A stretch of DNA of 10,481 bases, from positions 1 through 10,481 of the forward strand of contig DBMH01000283.1 of NCBI GenBank assembly GCA_002297645.1. Reading direction: 5' to 3'. Origin of the DNA: Rhodanobacteraceae bacterium UBA703. Its GTDB lineage: Bacteria; Pseudomonadota; Gammaproteobacteria; Xanthomonadales; Rhodanobacteraceae. This document shows positions 1-6,349 of this stretch, in pieces. The notes under the pieces were generated by a model. It saw only the letters and a list, made by a program, of their open reading frames with translations, did no database searches and had not been told where the DNA came from. Position numbers and translations under genes: made by a program. The number at the start of each line of letters is the position of its first letter. Positions within the stretch are counted from its first letter, which is position 1.

Positions 1-543
1 GAGCCGCAGCGTGGCGCGGGCGATCGTGCCGGTCAGGCCGAAGCCGGCGAACGTCGCGGCGAAGAGATCGGCGTTCTGGCGCAGGCTCGCGATCGCCGGG
101 CCGCGCCGCGGCGGCAGCAGCTCGATCGCCTCGACCCAGTGGCGGAACGTGCCGTCGCGGGCAGGATTCTTGCCGTGCGCGTCGGCGGCGATGCAGCCAC
201 CGACGGTGGCGCCCGGGTGTCCCGGAGCGACCGGCAGGTACCAGCCCCGCGCCAGCGCGAAGCGCTGCAGGTCGCCGATGCGCGCGCCCGCCTCGACCGT
301 GAGCTGGCCGTTGTCCGCATCGAAGGCGAGCAGGCGGTCGAAGGCGCCGAGTTCCTGCGTGATCGCCTCGTTTCCGAAGCTGGCTCCGACATAGGACACG
401 CCGCTGCCGCGCGCGATGCGCGGCGCGTCCGCGGGCAGGGCTTCGAGCAGCCGGTAGCGGTCCGGCCGCTGCACGCGGCAGTTCGCGCGGAACTGGCGGT
501 CGAAGGTGATCAGCTCGCGTTCGGCGAGCGCGTAACCTCGCAT
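1..543 (-). CDS. FAD-dependent oxidoreductase, DprE1/sugar-lactone oxidase-like (3' end outside window)
   Basis: The first 181 residues of a flavoprotein that runs off the left edge. The fold is the PCMH-type (FAD_binding_4) FAD domain. Seen: RGSGVSYVGAS at residues 45-55, in the place of the RGxGRSYGDA loop that binds the FAD pyrophosphate. PGHPGATVGGCIAADAHGKN at 107-126 corresponds to the VGGAIAxDxHGKN motif of DprE1 and related sugar oxidases, and FGLTGTI at 168-174 is the usual G-x-TG segment. Family knowledge suggests oxidation of a sugar hydroxyl or lactone, as in decaprenylphosphoryl-ribose 2-oxidase; the substrate here cannot be read. The ATG at 543-541 follows the antiporter stop codon after one base, and AGGAAGG (555-561, minus) lies 11 nt upstream, so the two genes are probably one operon and translationally coupled. 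The substrate-binding and C-terminal part is missing, so a D-arabinono-lactone-oxidase-like assignment remains possible. Confidence 0.85.
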   Translation of the reverse strand, partial: MRGYALAERELITFDRQFRANCRVQRPDRYRLLEALPADAPRIARGSGVSYVGASFGNEAITQELGAFDRLLAFDADNGQLTVEAGARIGDLQRFALARGWYLPVAPGHPGATVGGCIAADAHGKNPARDGTFRHWVEAIELLPPRRGPAIASLRQNADLFAATFAGFGLTGTIARATLRL

Positions 544-544
544 G

Positions 545-2338
545 TCAGGGATTGCCTTCCTGTTCTTCGGCATCGGCGCGGAACAGCCGCACGAGGTCGT
601 CGCGCGCCTCCTTGGCCGACTGCAGCAATGCCGCTTCGTCGTCGTAGATCGGGTACTGGTTCGCGAGCACGCGCTCGTCGTGCTCGCGGAACCGCCGCAC
701 GTACTCGTCGGCATCGGCTTCGTCGTAGCCGAGGGCCTCGAATACGCCGCGCGCGATCTCCAGGCTCGAGAAGAACGTGTCGCGGACGATGCTATCGACA
801 TTGAGGTCCATCAGTTTGAACACATGCTGACGATTGCGCGCGCGTGCGAACACCTTCAGATGCGGGAAGTGCCGGCGAATCAGCCGTGCCGTGCGCAGGT
901 TCGACTCCGGATCCTCGGTCGCGACGACGAAGATTTCCGCCTTGTCCGCCTGCGCCGCGCGCAGCAGGTCGAGGCGCGAGGCGTCGCCGTAGAACACCGT
1001 GTTGCCGAAGTGGCGCATGAAGTCGACCTGCTCCGGATCGGATTCGAGCGCGGTGAAAGGGATCCGGTTCGCATTGAGCATGCGCGCGACGATCTGGCCG
1101 ACGCGCCCCATGCCGGCGATGATGACGCGCGGCGTCGCGGCGTCGAGCTTGTCGAACTCGCGCGCAGGCGTCGTCGTCTTCGTCTTCGGGGCGATCTCGG
1201 TACGCAGGCGCACCAGCAGCGGGGTCGCCGCCATCGACAGCGTGATCACCAGTACCAGCATGTCGCGCTGTGCCGTCGAGATCAGTCCGTTCGACGCAGC
1301 AAGTGCGAACACGACGAAGGCGAACTCGCCGCCCTGTGCGAGCAGGGCGGCGAGGGCCAGCGACTGCTGTGCGTCTTCGCCGGCGGCGAAGCGCGAAACC
1401 GCATACAGCACCAGCGCCTTCAGGGCGATCAGCGCGGCCAGAAGGACGCCGACGAGCTTCGCGTGCTCCATCGCCATGGCGACGTCGAGGGACATGCCCA
1501 CGCTGACGAAGAACAGGCCGAGCAGAAGGCCGCGGAACGGCTCGATCTGCGCCTCGATCTCGTGGCGGTATTCCGAGTCGGCCAGCAGCACGCCGGCCAA
1601 GAAGGCGCCGAGCGACATCGAGATGCCGGCCAGTTCCATCAGCCAGGCGGTACCGATCACGACCAGCAGGGTCGCGGCCGTGAACACCTCGGGCGAACCC
1701 ACCTTCGACACCGAGCGGAACAGCGGCCGCAGCAGGTAGCGGCCACCGACGACGACCACGGCGATGGTCAGGATCACGCGCACGGCCGCGAACGGCGACG
1801 CGTCGTGTTCCGCTGCGATGCCGGCCCCGAGCGTCGGGATCAGGGCGAGGATCGGGATCGCCGCGACGTCCTGGAACAGCAGGATCGCGAAGCCGAGCCG
1901 TCCGTGCGCGCTGGTCAGCTCCTTGCGCTCGGCGAGCAGTTGCAGGTCGATCGCGGTCGAGGACAGCGCCAGGCCGAGGCCGATGACCAACGCCGTCCGC
2001 CAGTCGAGGCCGGTCGCGTACGCCACGACGCCGATCAGCGCCGCGGTACCGGCCATCTGCAGGCTGCCGTGGCCGAACACCGCGCGGCGCATGACCCACA
2101 GGCGCTGAGGCGACAGTTCCATGCCGATCACGAACAGCATCAGCACGACGCCGAATTCGGACAGCTGCGCGATCTGCTCGGTATTGCCGATCAGGCGCAG
2201 CCCGGACGGGCCGATCAGCGCGCCCGCGCCGAGGTAGCCGAGGACGGCGCCGAGCCTCCAGCGCTTGGCCAGCGGCACGGCGATGACGGCGGCGAGCAGC
2301 AGCACGACCGCGTACTGGAGGAAGCCATGATCCGTCAC
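545..2338 (-). CDS. Kef-type monovalent cation:proton antiporter (CPA2) with C-terminal RCK domain
   Basis: A 597-residue inner-membrane protein, close to the length of E. coli KefB (601) and KefC (620). Kef proteins are K+ efflux systems that exchange K+ for H+ and are gated by glutathione adducts in the enteric members. The N-terminal part (about 5-380) is a Na+/H+-exchanger membrane domain. Kef signatures: GAVLGYLGAGALIGPSGL (30-47), LALSSTAIDLQLLAER (123-138), FQDVAAIP (155-162), IEPFRGLLLGLFFVSVGM (265-282) and QGGEFAFVVF (335-344). The cytoplasmic RCK/TrkA-N domain begins at about 403 with the nucleotide loop GMGRVG (409-414), an acidic ESD end of strand 2 (432-434), YGDASRLDLL (450-459) and HFPHLKVFARAR (490-501). 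The GTG start at 2338-2336 is supported by AAGGAG five bases upstream. KefB and KefC cannot be told apart from sequence alone. No KefF/KefG-type flavodoxin-fold partner is adjacent; the coupled gene is a DprE1-like oxidase. Confidence 0.95.
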   Translation of the reverse strand: MTDHGFLQYAVVLLLAAVIAVPLAKRWRLGAVLGYLGAGALIGPSGLRLIGNTEQIAQLSEFGVVLMLFVIGMELSPQRLWVMRRAVFGHGSLQMAGTAALIGVVAYATGLDWRTALVIGLGLALSSTAIDLQLLAERKELTSAHGRLGFAILLFQDVAAIPILALIPTLGAGIAAEHDASPFAAVRVILTIAVVVVGGRYLLRPLFRSVSKVGSPEVFTAATLLVVIGTAWLMELAGISMSLGAFLAGVLLADSEYRHEIEAQIEPFRGLLLGLFFVSVGMSLDVAMAMEHAKLVGVLLAALIALKALVLYAVSRFAAGEDAQQSLALAALLAQGGEFAFVVFALAASNGLISTAQRDMLVLVITLSMAATPLLVRLRTEIAPKTKTTTPAREFDKLDAATPRVIIAGMGRVGQIVARMLNANRIPFTALESDPEQVDFMRHFGNTVFYGDASRLDLLRAAQADKAEIFVVATEDPESNLRTARLIRRHFPHLKVFARARNRQHVFKLMDLNVDSIVRDTFFSSLEIARGVFEALGYDEADADEYVRRFREHDERVLANQYPIYDDEAALLQSAKEARDDLVRLFRADAEEQEGNP

Positions 2339-2343
2339 GGGAG

Positions 2344-2349
2344 CTCCTT
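2344..2349 (-). promoter_or_regulatory. Shine-Dalgarno AAGGAG fixing the GTG start of the Kef antiporter
   Basis: The minus strand reads AAGGAG, five bases, then GTG. No ATG lies in frame close by, so this site decides the start of the antiporter. Confidence 0.75.
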
Positions 2350-2361
2350 GGGTGGCGGGGA

Positions 2362-2370
2362 ATTATCGCA
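2362..2370 (-). promoter_or_regulatory. Candidate extended -10 promoter for the Kef/FAD-oxidase operon
   Basis: The minus strand reads TGCGATAAT, which is TGn followed by a 5/6 match to TATAAT. It is one of the few AT-rich spots in the gap. No good -35 hexamer is present 16-18 bases upstream, as is usual for extended -10 promoters. Transcription would start near 2355 and give a leader of about 17 nt that contains the AAGGAG site. Assigned by eye only. Confidence 0.4.
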
Positions 2371-2444
2371 CGCGGCCCTTTCCCGTCCGCGCCGCGTCGC
2401 AGTTGCTGAGATCGGCCCGGCGCAGGCTGGTGCCTCTTCGCCAC

Positions 2445-2449
2445 AGGAG
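2445..2449 (+). promoter_or_regulatory. Shine-Dalgarno AGGAG for the small membrane protein
   Basis: AGGAG lies eight bases before the ATG at 2458. It favours that start over the in-frame ATG at 2545, which has no comparable site. Confidence 0.6.
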
Positions 2450-2457
2450 CGTTTCCC

Positions 2458-2841
2458 ATGCTGCTCTCGCCGCTGACCCTGCCGGAAGCCGCCGTTCGCC
2501 GCCGCCCAGCCGCGAAGCCTGCGGCACCGCGAACGATCGAACGGATGCCGGCGCACGATCCGCAGCGGCGCCCGGTGCCGCCGATCCTGGTCGCTTGGCT
2601 CGCGATCGGCGCGTGCACGTGGTGGCTCGTGCCGGCCGCGCGGGGGGATGCGCGATGGGGAGCGACCCTGCCGTTCTGGCTGGTGGCGGCGCCCGCGATC
2701 GGCCTCGCCTGGACGATGCGGGCGCGCTGGATCGGCGCGACGCTCGGCATTTGCCGGCGGTATCGCGTCGCCGCACCCGTGCAGGCCTATCGGAGGTCCG
2801 CGGAGCCGCGGCGGCGCCAGGACGACAGGTCGAGCAGGTAG
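2458..2841 (+). CDS. Small two-helix membrane protein of unknown function
   Basis: A 127-residue predicted protein with no family I can name. Residues 1-40 are Pro/Arg/Ala-rich and probably cytoplasmic. A first hydrophobic helix covers about 41-60 (PPILVAWLAIGACTWWLVPA). A short loop, ARGDARWGA, joins it to a second helix at about 70-87. A very basic tail follows (RRYR, RRSAEPRRR). The paired helices and the good Shine-Dalgarno site argue for a real gene. It is divergent from the Kef antiporter with a gap of about 120 bp and no clear promoter of its own. Its last 55 bp overlap the 3' end of the convergent GT-C gene, so the final 18 residues are encoded opposite that gene's C-terminus and may be dispensable. 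It could be a lineage-specific inner-membrane protein; a spurious frame is less likely but cannot be excluded. Confidence 0.6.
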   Translation: MLLSPLTLPEAAVRRRPAAKPAAPRTIERMPAHDPQRRPVPPILVAWLAIGACTWWLVPAARGDARWGATLPFWLVAAPAIGLAWTMRARWIGATLGICRRYRVAAPVQAYRRSAEPRRRQDDRSSR

Positions 2842-4997
2842 TACTCGCGATCGTCGATGCGGCGTACGTTCGCGTCGGCTTGCAGGATCGACGCCGCTTC
2901 CAGCAGCGACGGCGCCAGTGGCGGAGCAATAGATTCCTTCGACCCCGGCAAGGGCAGGATCAGGTAGTCGATGCGCTGTTCCGCGAGAAAGTCGAGGAAC
3001 CGCTGCGCGTCGTACACGTAGTCGGGGCGTGAAAACGAAATCGTGACGACGTGCTCGAACCGCGCCGGCAACCAGAAGCTGCCGGCTTCCACGGCGTAGC
3101 CGACGACGTGGGCGATGCCGGGCTGTCGCGCCAGGTGCTCGCCGATGTGGGTGAGCCCGGCCGATTCCAGTCGTTGCCTGCGGAGGGAGAGGGTGTCGCG
3201 CCAGTTGCGTGCGAGGTCGATGTCGAAGGCACGCGTCCCGGGCTGCCACCCGGCACTGGCGAAGGCGTAGGCTGCCTGGAACAGGACGAAAGCGGGCAGG
3301 CATGCGAGTGCCGCCGCGAACGCGCGTGGCATCGCGGCGAGCCGGGAAAACAGCGCGGTCGACGCAACCAGCACGGCCGGCAGCAGGGCCGCGAGGAAGT
3401 AGTTTCCGTCGCTGCCGCGCACGTGATACCGGATGCCCACCGCCAGCGCGAATCCCGTCGTCATCAACGCTGCGAGCGGTCCGTGCGACCGATCGCTCGC
3501 AAGGGTGTTTCGTATGAGCGGAACCGCGACCAGTGCGAGCAGCGCGCACCAGAGCCAGACATTGCCGACCCATGAAATGACGACGTGCTGCAGGTGCTGC
3601 GGCCGGAACAGCCAGTCCACGACGAGGACCGGGACGTCGGCCCAATCCTGCGGCAAGGTCCATTCCAGCGTGCCGACGGGTGCCTGGAGCCGGAGGCCGA
3701 GTGCGCTCCACAATCCGAACAGCGGGTCCGGCCCGATCGTCGGCATGCCGGCCAGGCGCCAGGTTCTCGCGGTCACGAAAGCTGCGAGGACGAGGGTGCC
3801 CGCTGCGACAGCGAGCGCAAGGAGCGATCGCCGACGGTCCAGCCGCGCCGTTTCGTGGCCGCGACGTCGCCAGGCGACGAACGCCGTCATCAGCACGAGG
3901 GCGCCCACGTAGGGGATCGCGGTGAGCTTGGCGAGGCAGGCGAGCGTACCGAACGTGAAGAGCCAGGCCGCCTCGCTCGCCGCGCGCGAGCGGCCGAACG
4001 ACAGCGCGGCTTCGGCGGCGAGCAGGACGAACAGCACCGAGATCACGTCCGGCTTCGGTTCGAGCGCCGAATTGGCCAGGGCAGGCAGGGTCGCGACCAG
4101 CGCGGACACCGGCCATCGGGCCTGCGAAGGCAGGCCGATGCGGCAGGCGAGCGCGTGGCAAGCCAGCAACACCAGAACCAGCATCGCGAGAGTCATGCCG
4201 TCGACGACGCTGCTGTCGCCGAGCGCGCTGACCGGCAACAGGAACATCTCGTAGAGTTTCGGGAAGTAATGCACCGGCGATACGAGGCCGAGCGGTTCGT
4301 AGACCGAGCTTCCCGGAGCGAGCACGTATTCGCCGCGCAGCCCGTACCACAACGCGTCATGGCTGAAGACGACGTTCGTGCGCGCGCAGAGCACCGCGAT
4401 CCATGCGGCGAGCGCGCCGCTCCAGAAACGAGCGGTGGCGTCCAGTCCGCGTCGGCTCCGCCACAGATGCAGCACGAGCGGCACGTGGCCGCCGAACGCG
4501 GCCGGGATCGCGAGCAGCAGCGTCAACCAGCGCAATGTCCGGATCGAACCGGCATCGAGCGCCGATGCGCTCCACGCCGCCAGGCTCCAGACGACGAAGC
4601 CGCAGGTGAATGCCCGCAGGTAGCCGACGGCGTCGGCCGGCGGCGGCAACCGGAACCGGCGCAGCACCAAGGCCCCCAGCCCGACGACGATCTCGAGATA
4701 GGCGACGTCGATCAGCAGCGGCACGTCGACCGCGTGCCGGCGCAGATAGAACAGTATCGGCAGCCCAGACAGCGCGAGCAGAGACCAGCGCCGATCGAGC
4801 ATCAGGCCGACGCCGGCCAGGGCGATCAGCGCGAGCGCTTCCAGGCCGCCTTGCACGAACGCGGCCTGGCGCACGTGCCAGTCGAACGGGCCCGGTCCGA
4901 TCAGTTGCCACGCGGGGACGGCGACGAAGGCGGCCGCTGCGACAACCGCGACGAGGGCGAACGCCGTCGCATGGCGCGGCAGGGCGGCGAGCTTCAT
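2787..4997 (-). CDS. Polytopic inner-membrane protein, GT-C glycosyltransferase-like
   Basis: A 736-residue protein with roughly 12-13 hydrophobic segments between residues 10 and 575 and a soluble C-terminal region from about 590 to the end. This layout is that of GT-C enzymes (PMT/ArnT/GT39-like), which move sugars from polyprenyl-phosphate donors onto acceptors on the periplasmic side. In the expected first large loop there is FSHDALWYGLRGEY (211-224), where D214 could be the catalytic acid. LEPKPD at 312-317 followed by a hydrophobic helix, and LAKLTAIPYVG at 355-365, also resemble conserved GT-C spots. The C-terminal part (YLILPLPGS at 678-686) looks like a periplasmic cap. The ATG at 4997-4995 is the only sensible start, yet no Shine-Dalgarno is visible before it. 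It is divergent from the SGNH/MBOAT acylation pair, which suggests work on the same glycan. Donor and acceptor are unknown, and a polymerase role is possible. Confidence 0.75.
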   Translation of the reverse strand: MKLAALPRHATAFALVAVVAAAAFVAVPAWQLIGPGPFDWHVRQAAFVQGGLEALALIALAGVGLMLDRRWSLLALSGLPILFYLRRHAVDVPLLIDVAYLEIVVGLGALVLRRFRLPPPADAVGYLRAFTCGFVVWSLAAWSASALDAGSIRTLRWLTLLLAIPAAFGGHVPLVLHLWRSRRGLDATARFWSGALAAWIAVLCARTNVVFSHDALWYGLRGEYVLAPGSSVYEPLGLVSPVHYFPKLYEMFLLPVSALGDSSVVDGMTLAMLVLVLLACHALACRIGLPSQARWPVSALVATLPALANSALEPKPDVISVLFVLLAAEAALSFGRSRAASEAAWLFTFGTLACLAKLTAIPYVGALVLMTAFVAWRRRGHETARLDRRRSLLALAVAAGTLVLAAFVTARTWRLAGMPTIGPDPLFGLWSALGLRLQAPVGTLEWTLPQDWADVPVLVVDWLFRPQHLQHVVISWVGNVWLWCALLALVAVPLIRNTLASDRSHGPLAALMTTGFALAVGIRYHVRGSDGNYFLAALLPAVLVASTALFSRLAAMPRAFAAALACLPAFVLFQAAYAFASAGWQPGTRAFDIDLARNWRDTLSLRRQRLESAGLTHIGEHLARQPGIAHVVGYAVEAGSFWLPARFEHVVTISFSRPDYVYDAQRFLDFLAEQRIDYLILPLPGSKESIAPPLAPSLLEAASILQADANVRRIDDREYYLLDLSSWRRRGSADLR

Positions 4998-5048
4998 GTT
5001 CGACGGTCAGGGCAGCCGCACCCGCGGCGCGGTGCGCGGATGGTACAG

Positions 5049-5082
5049 GATCGATCCGATCCGATCCGATCCGATCCGATCC
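5049..5082. repeat. Pentanucleotide tandem repeat, (GATCC)6 preceded by GATC
   Basis: Six exact copies of GATCC occupy 5053-5082, preceded directly by GATC at 5049-5052, giving seven GATC sites in 34 bp. The array lies in the 224-bp gap between the divergent GT-C and SGNH genes, 56 bp upstream of the GT-C start. Short perfect arrays like this can change copy number by slipped-strand mispairing. Being outside a reading frame, a change would alter promoter or leader spacing rather than frame. Confidence 0.95.
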
Positions 5083-5091
5083 GGCGCGTCG

Positions 5092-5128
5092 CGGACGGCG
5101 ACGGCGCGCGCGGCAAATCCGCCGTCCG
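5092..5128. repeat. 9-bp perfect inverted repeat in the divergent control region
   Basis: CGGACGGCG (5092-5100) and CGCCGTCCG (5120-5128) are exact reverse complements separated by 19 bases. The arms start nine bases after the GATCC array. They could be a regulator site or a leader hairpin. No T-run follows, so a simple intrinsic terminator is unlikely. Confidence 0.6.
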
Positions 5129-5210
5129 GAGCGTGCTGCACTGGAATGCCGCGCCTTGCCCGAGGATCATCGCGACTCGACACCGCTGCGATCGTCCAGG
5201 ACAGTCCCCC

Positions 5211-5216
5211 AGGAAG
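5211..5216 (+). promoter_or_regulatory. Shine-Dalgarno AGGAAG selecting the TTG start of the SGNH protein
   Basis: AGGAAG lies five bases before TTG at 5222. A second in-frame TTG at 5243 is preceded by the weaker CGGAG (5231-5235), so it is an alternative start seven codons later. No ATG is usable before the conserved GNS motif. Confidence 0.6.
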
Positions 5217-5221
5217 CATCC

Positions 5222-6343
5222 TTGCCGAACCGGAGCCGATCCTTGTTTCGACGCCTCGTTTTCGTCACGCGTCTGGTCGTGGTCGCCCTGCTCGTCGTGG
5301 TGCTTTTCGACGCGCTGGTGTTCCGCAGCGGGTTCTACCGGCGCTGGCTGGAGCCGGGGTCCGTGGCGGGTTCCACCCGCAACGCATTGCGCCTCGTCGA
5401 GGCGACGACGATGCCCGGCCGACGCAACGTCCTCGTCGTCGGAAACTCGAAGATCGGCGAAGGGCTGTCGATGTCGCTGGCGGACAAGACCGTCTCCGAC
5501 GGCGGGCTCCATTTCGTCAACGGCTTCATTCCCGGCTCGGACCTGCGGATCTGGTACTACCTGCTGCGCGAGGTCGACCCGGACGCCCGCCGTTACGGCG
5601 CCATCGTGCTCGCCACGCCCCTGGCCGCCGAGGAGGAACTCGGGAAGATGGCCAACCGCGTCGCCGACATCAACTATCTGGCGCCGCTGCTGCGCCTGAG
5701 CGACCTGCCGTCGTTCGCGTTGTCGTTCGACGATCCCGTGCTGCGCAACCAGGCGGCGCGCTCCATCCTGTTTCCCGCACAGCCCCTGCGCCGGGACATC
5801 GCGGCATTCCTGTCGGCTCCGGCGCAGCGCTACGAGAAGGTCCGGGACCAGGAGCGGAACTACGTGCCCAACTACCTGCGCTACCTGGGGCGCAGCGAGG
5901 CACTCCCCGATCTGCCGATTGACCCGTCCACACGGCTGCCCGTCCATTGGAACGGCGTCGACGAGCGCATGCGACGCGGTCTGACCGAGCACTACTTCCG
6001 CTGGCTGCACGTGAAACCGCCCGAGGACACCCTCGCGAGCAACGAGCGCTACTACCGCTATTGGCTCGGCCGCATCGTCGAGCGATACCAGGGCACCGGT
6101 GTCCCGGTCGTCCTCATCGCCGTGCCACGGGGACCGTGGCACGGTTCCGAGGCGCCCGTGCCGACGCCGGGCGGCGCTATCGGCGAGCTGATAGCGGCGG
6201 GGAAGGTCCTGGCGCTGCCCGGGGACACGTTCACCGACATCGAGCAACCGCATCACTTCTTCGACCAGGAGCACATGAACCGTTCGGGCCGCGAACGCTT
6301 CACGGTACGCCTGGCCCAGCGTCTCCAAGCCCTGCTGCCCTGA
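5222..6343 (+). CDS. Membrane-anchored SGNH-type protein, partner of the MBOAT acyltransferase
   Basis: A 373-residue protein with one N-terminal signal anchor (about 12-34), so the rest should lie in the periplasm. Block I of the SGNH family is VVGNSKIGEG (72-81) with S76 as likely nucleophile. Block V is FFDQEHMNRSG (346-356), with D348 and H351 in the standard DxxH spacing. The block III GxND motif is not apparent, as in DltD/AlgJ-like members. Such proteins take an acyl group delivered across the membrane by an MBOAT partner and transfer it to a periplasmic glycan (compare AlgJ/AlgX, PatB, DltD). The MBOAT gene follows after six bases, so the two form one transcription unit. The start is TTG with AGGAAG; the open frame extends upstream, but that part is Arg/Pro-rich, crosses the GATCC array and is not protein-like. 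The acceptor polysaccharide is unknown, and an esterase role is possible. Confidence 0.85.
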   Translation: MPNRSRSLFRRLVFVTRLVVVALLVVVLFDALVFRSGFYRRWLEPGSVAGSTRNALRLVEATTMPGRRNVLVVGNSKIGEGLSMSLADKTVSDGGLHFVNGFIPGSDLRIWYYLLREVDPDARRYGAIVLATPLAAEEELGKMANRVADINYLAPLLRLSDLPSFALSFDDPVLRNQAARSILFPAQPLRRDIAAFLSAPAQRYEKVRDQERNYVPNYLRYLGRSEALPDLPIDPSTRLPVHWNGVDERMRRGLTEHYFRWLHVKPPEDTLASNERYYRYWLGRIVERYQGTGVPVVLIAVPRGPWHGSEAPVPTPGGAIGELIAAGKVLALPGDTFTDIEQPHHFFDQEHMNRSGRERFTVRLAQRLQALLP

Positions 6344-6349
6344 GGCGCC

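Noticed and set aside
542..2476. Long plus-strand open frame of 644 codons opposite the Kef antiporter
   Set aside because: The translation is Arg/Gln/Asp/His-rich with no hydrophobic or domain pattern, while the opposite strand gives a full-length Kef protein. High GC removes stop codons in antisense frames.
2335..4350. Minus-strand open frame of 671 codons inside the GT-C gene and beyond
   Set aside because: It is an Arg/Pro/Ala-rich shifted copy of the GT-C coding strand and also runs through the small membrane protein's region antisense; no recognisable domain.
5017..5036. CGCACC/GGTGCG stem upstream of the GT-C start as a riboswitch or attenuator
   Set aside because: A six-base GC stem with an eight-base loop and no T-run or conserved core is common by chance in this composition.
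4610..5221. Upstream extension of the SGNH reading frame
   Set aside because: The frame stays open, but the product is Arg/Pro-rich, antisense to the GT-C N-terminus, and passes through the GATCC array. A signal anchor directly after the TTG at 5222 marks the true N-terminus.
3585..5699. Plus-strand open frame of 704 codons crossing the GT-C gene and the GATCC array
   Set aside because: It is low-complexity and Arg/Glu/Gln-rich, lies antisense to a clear membrane protein and is out of frame with the SGNH motifs.
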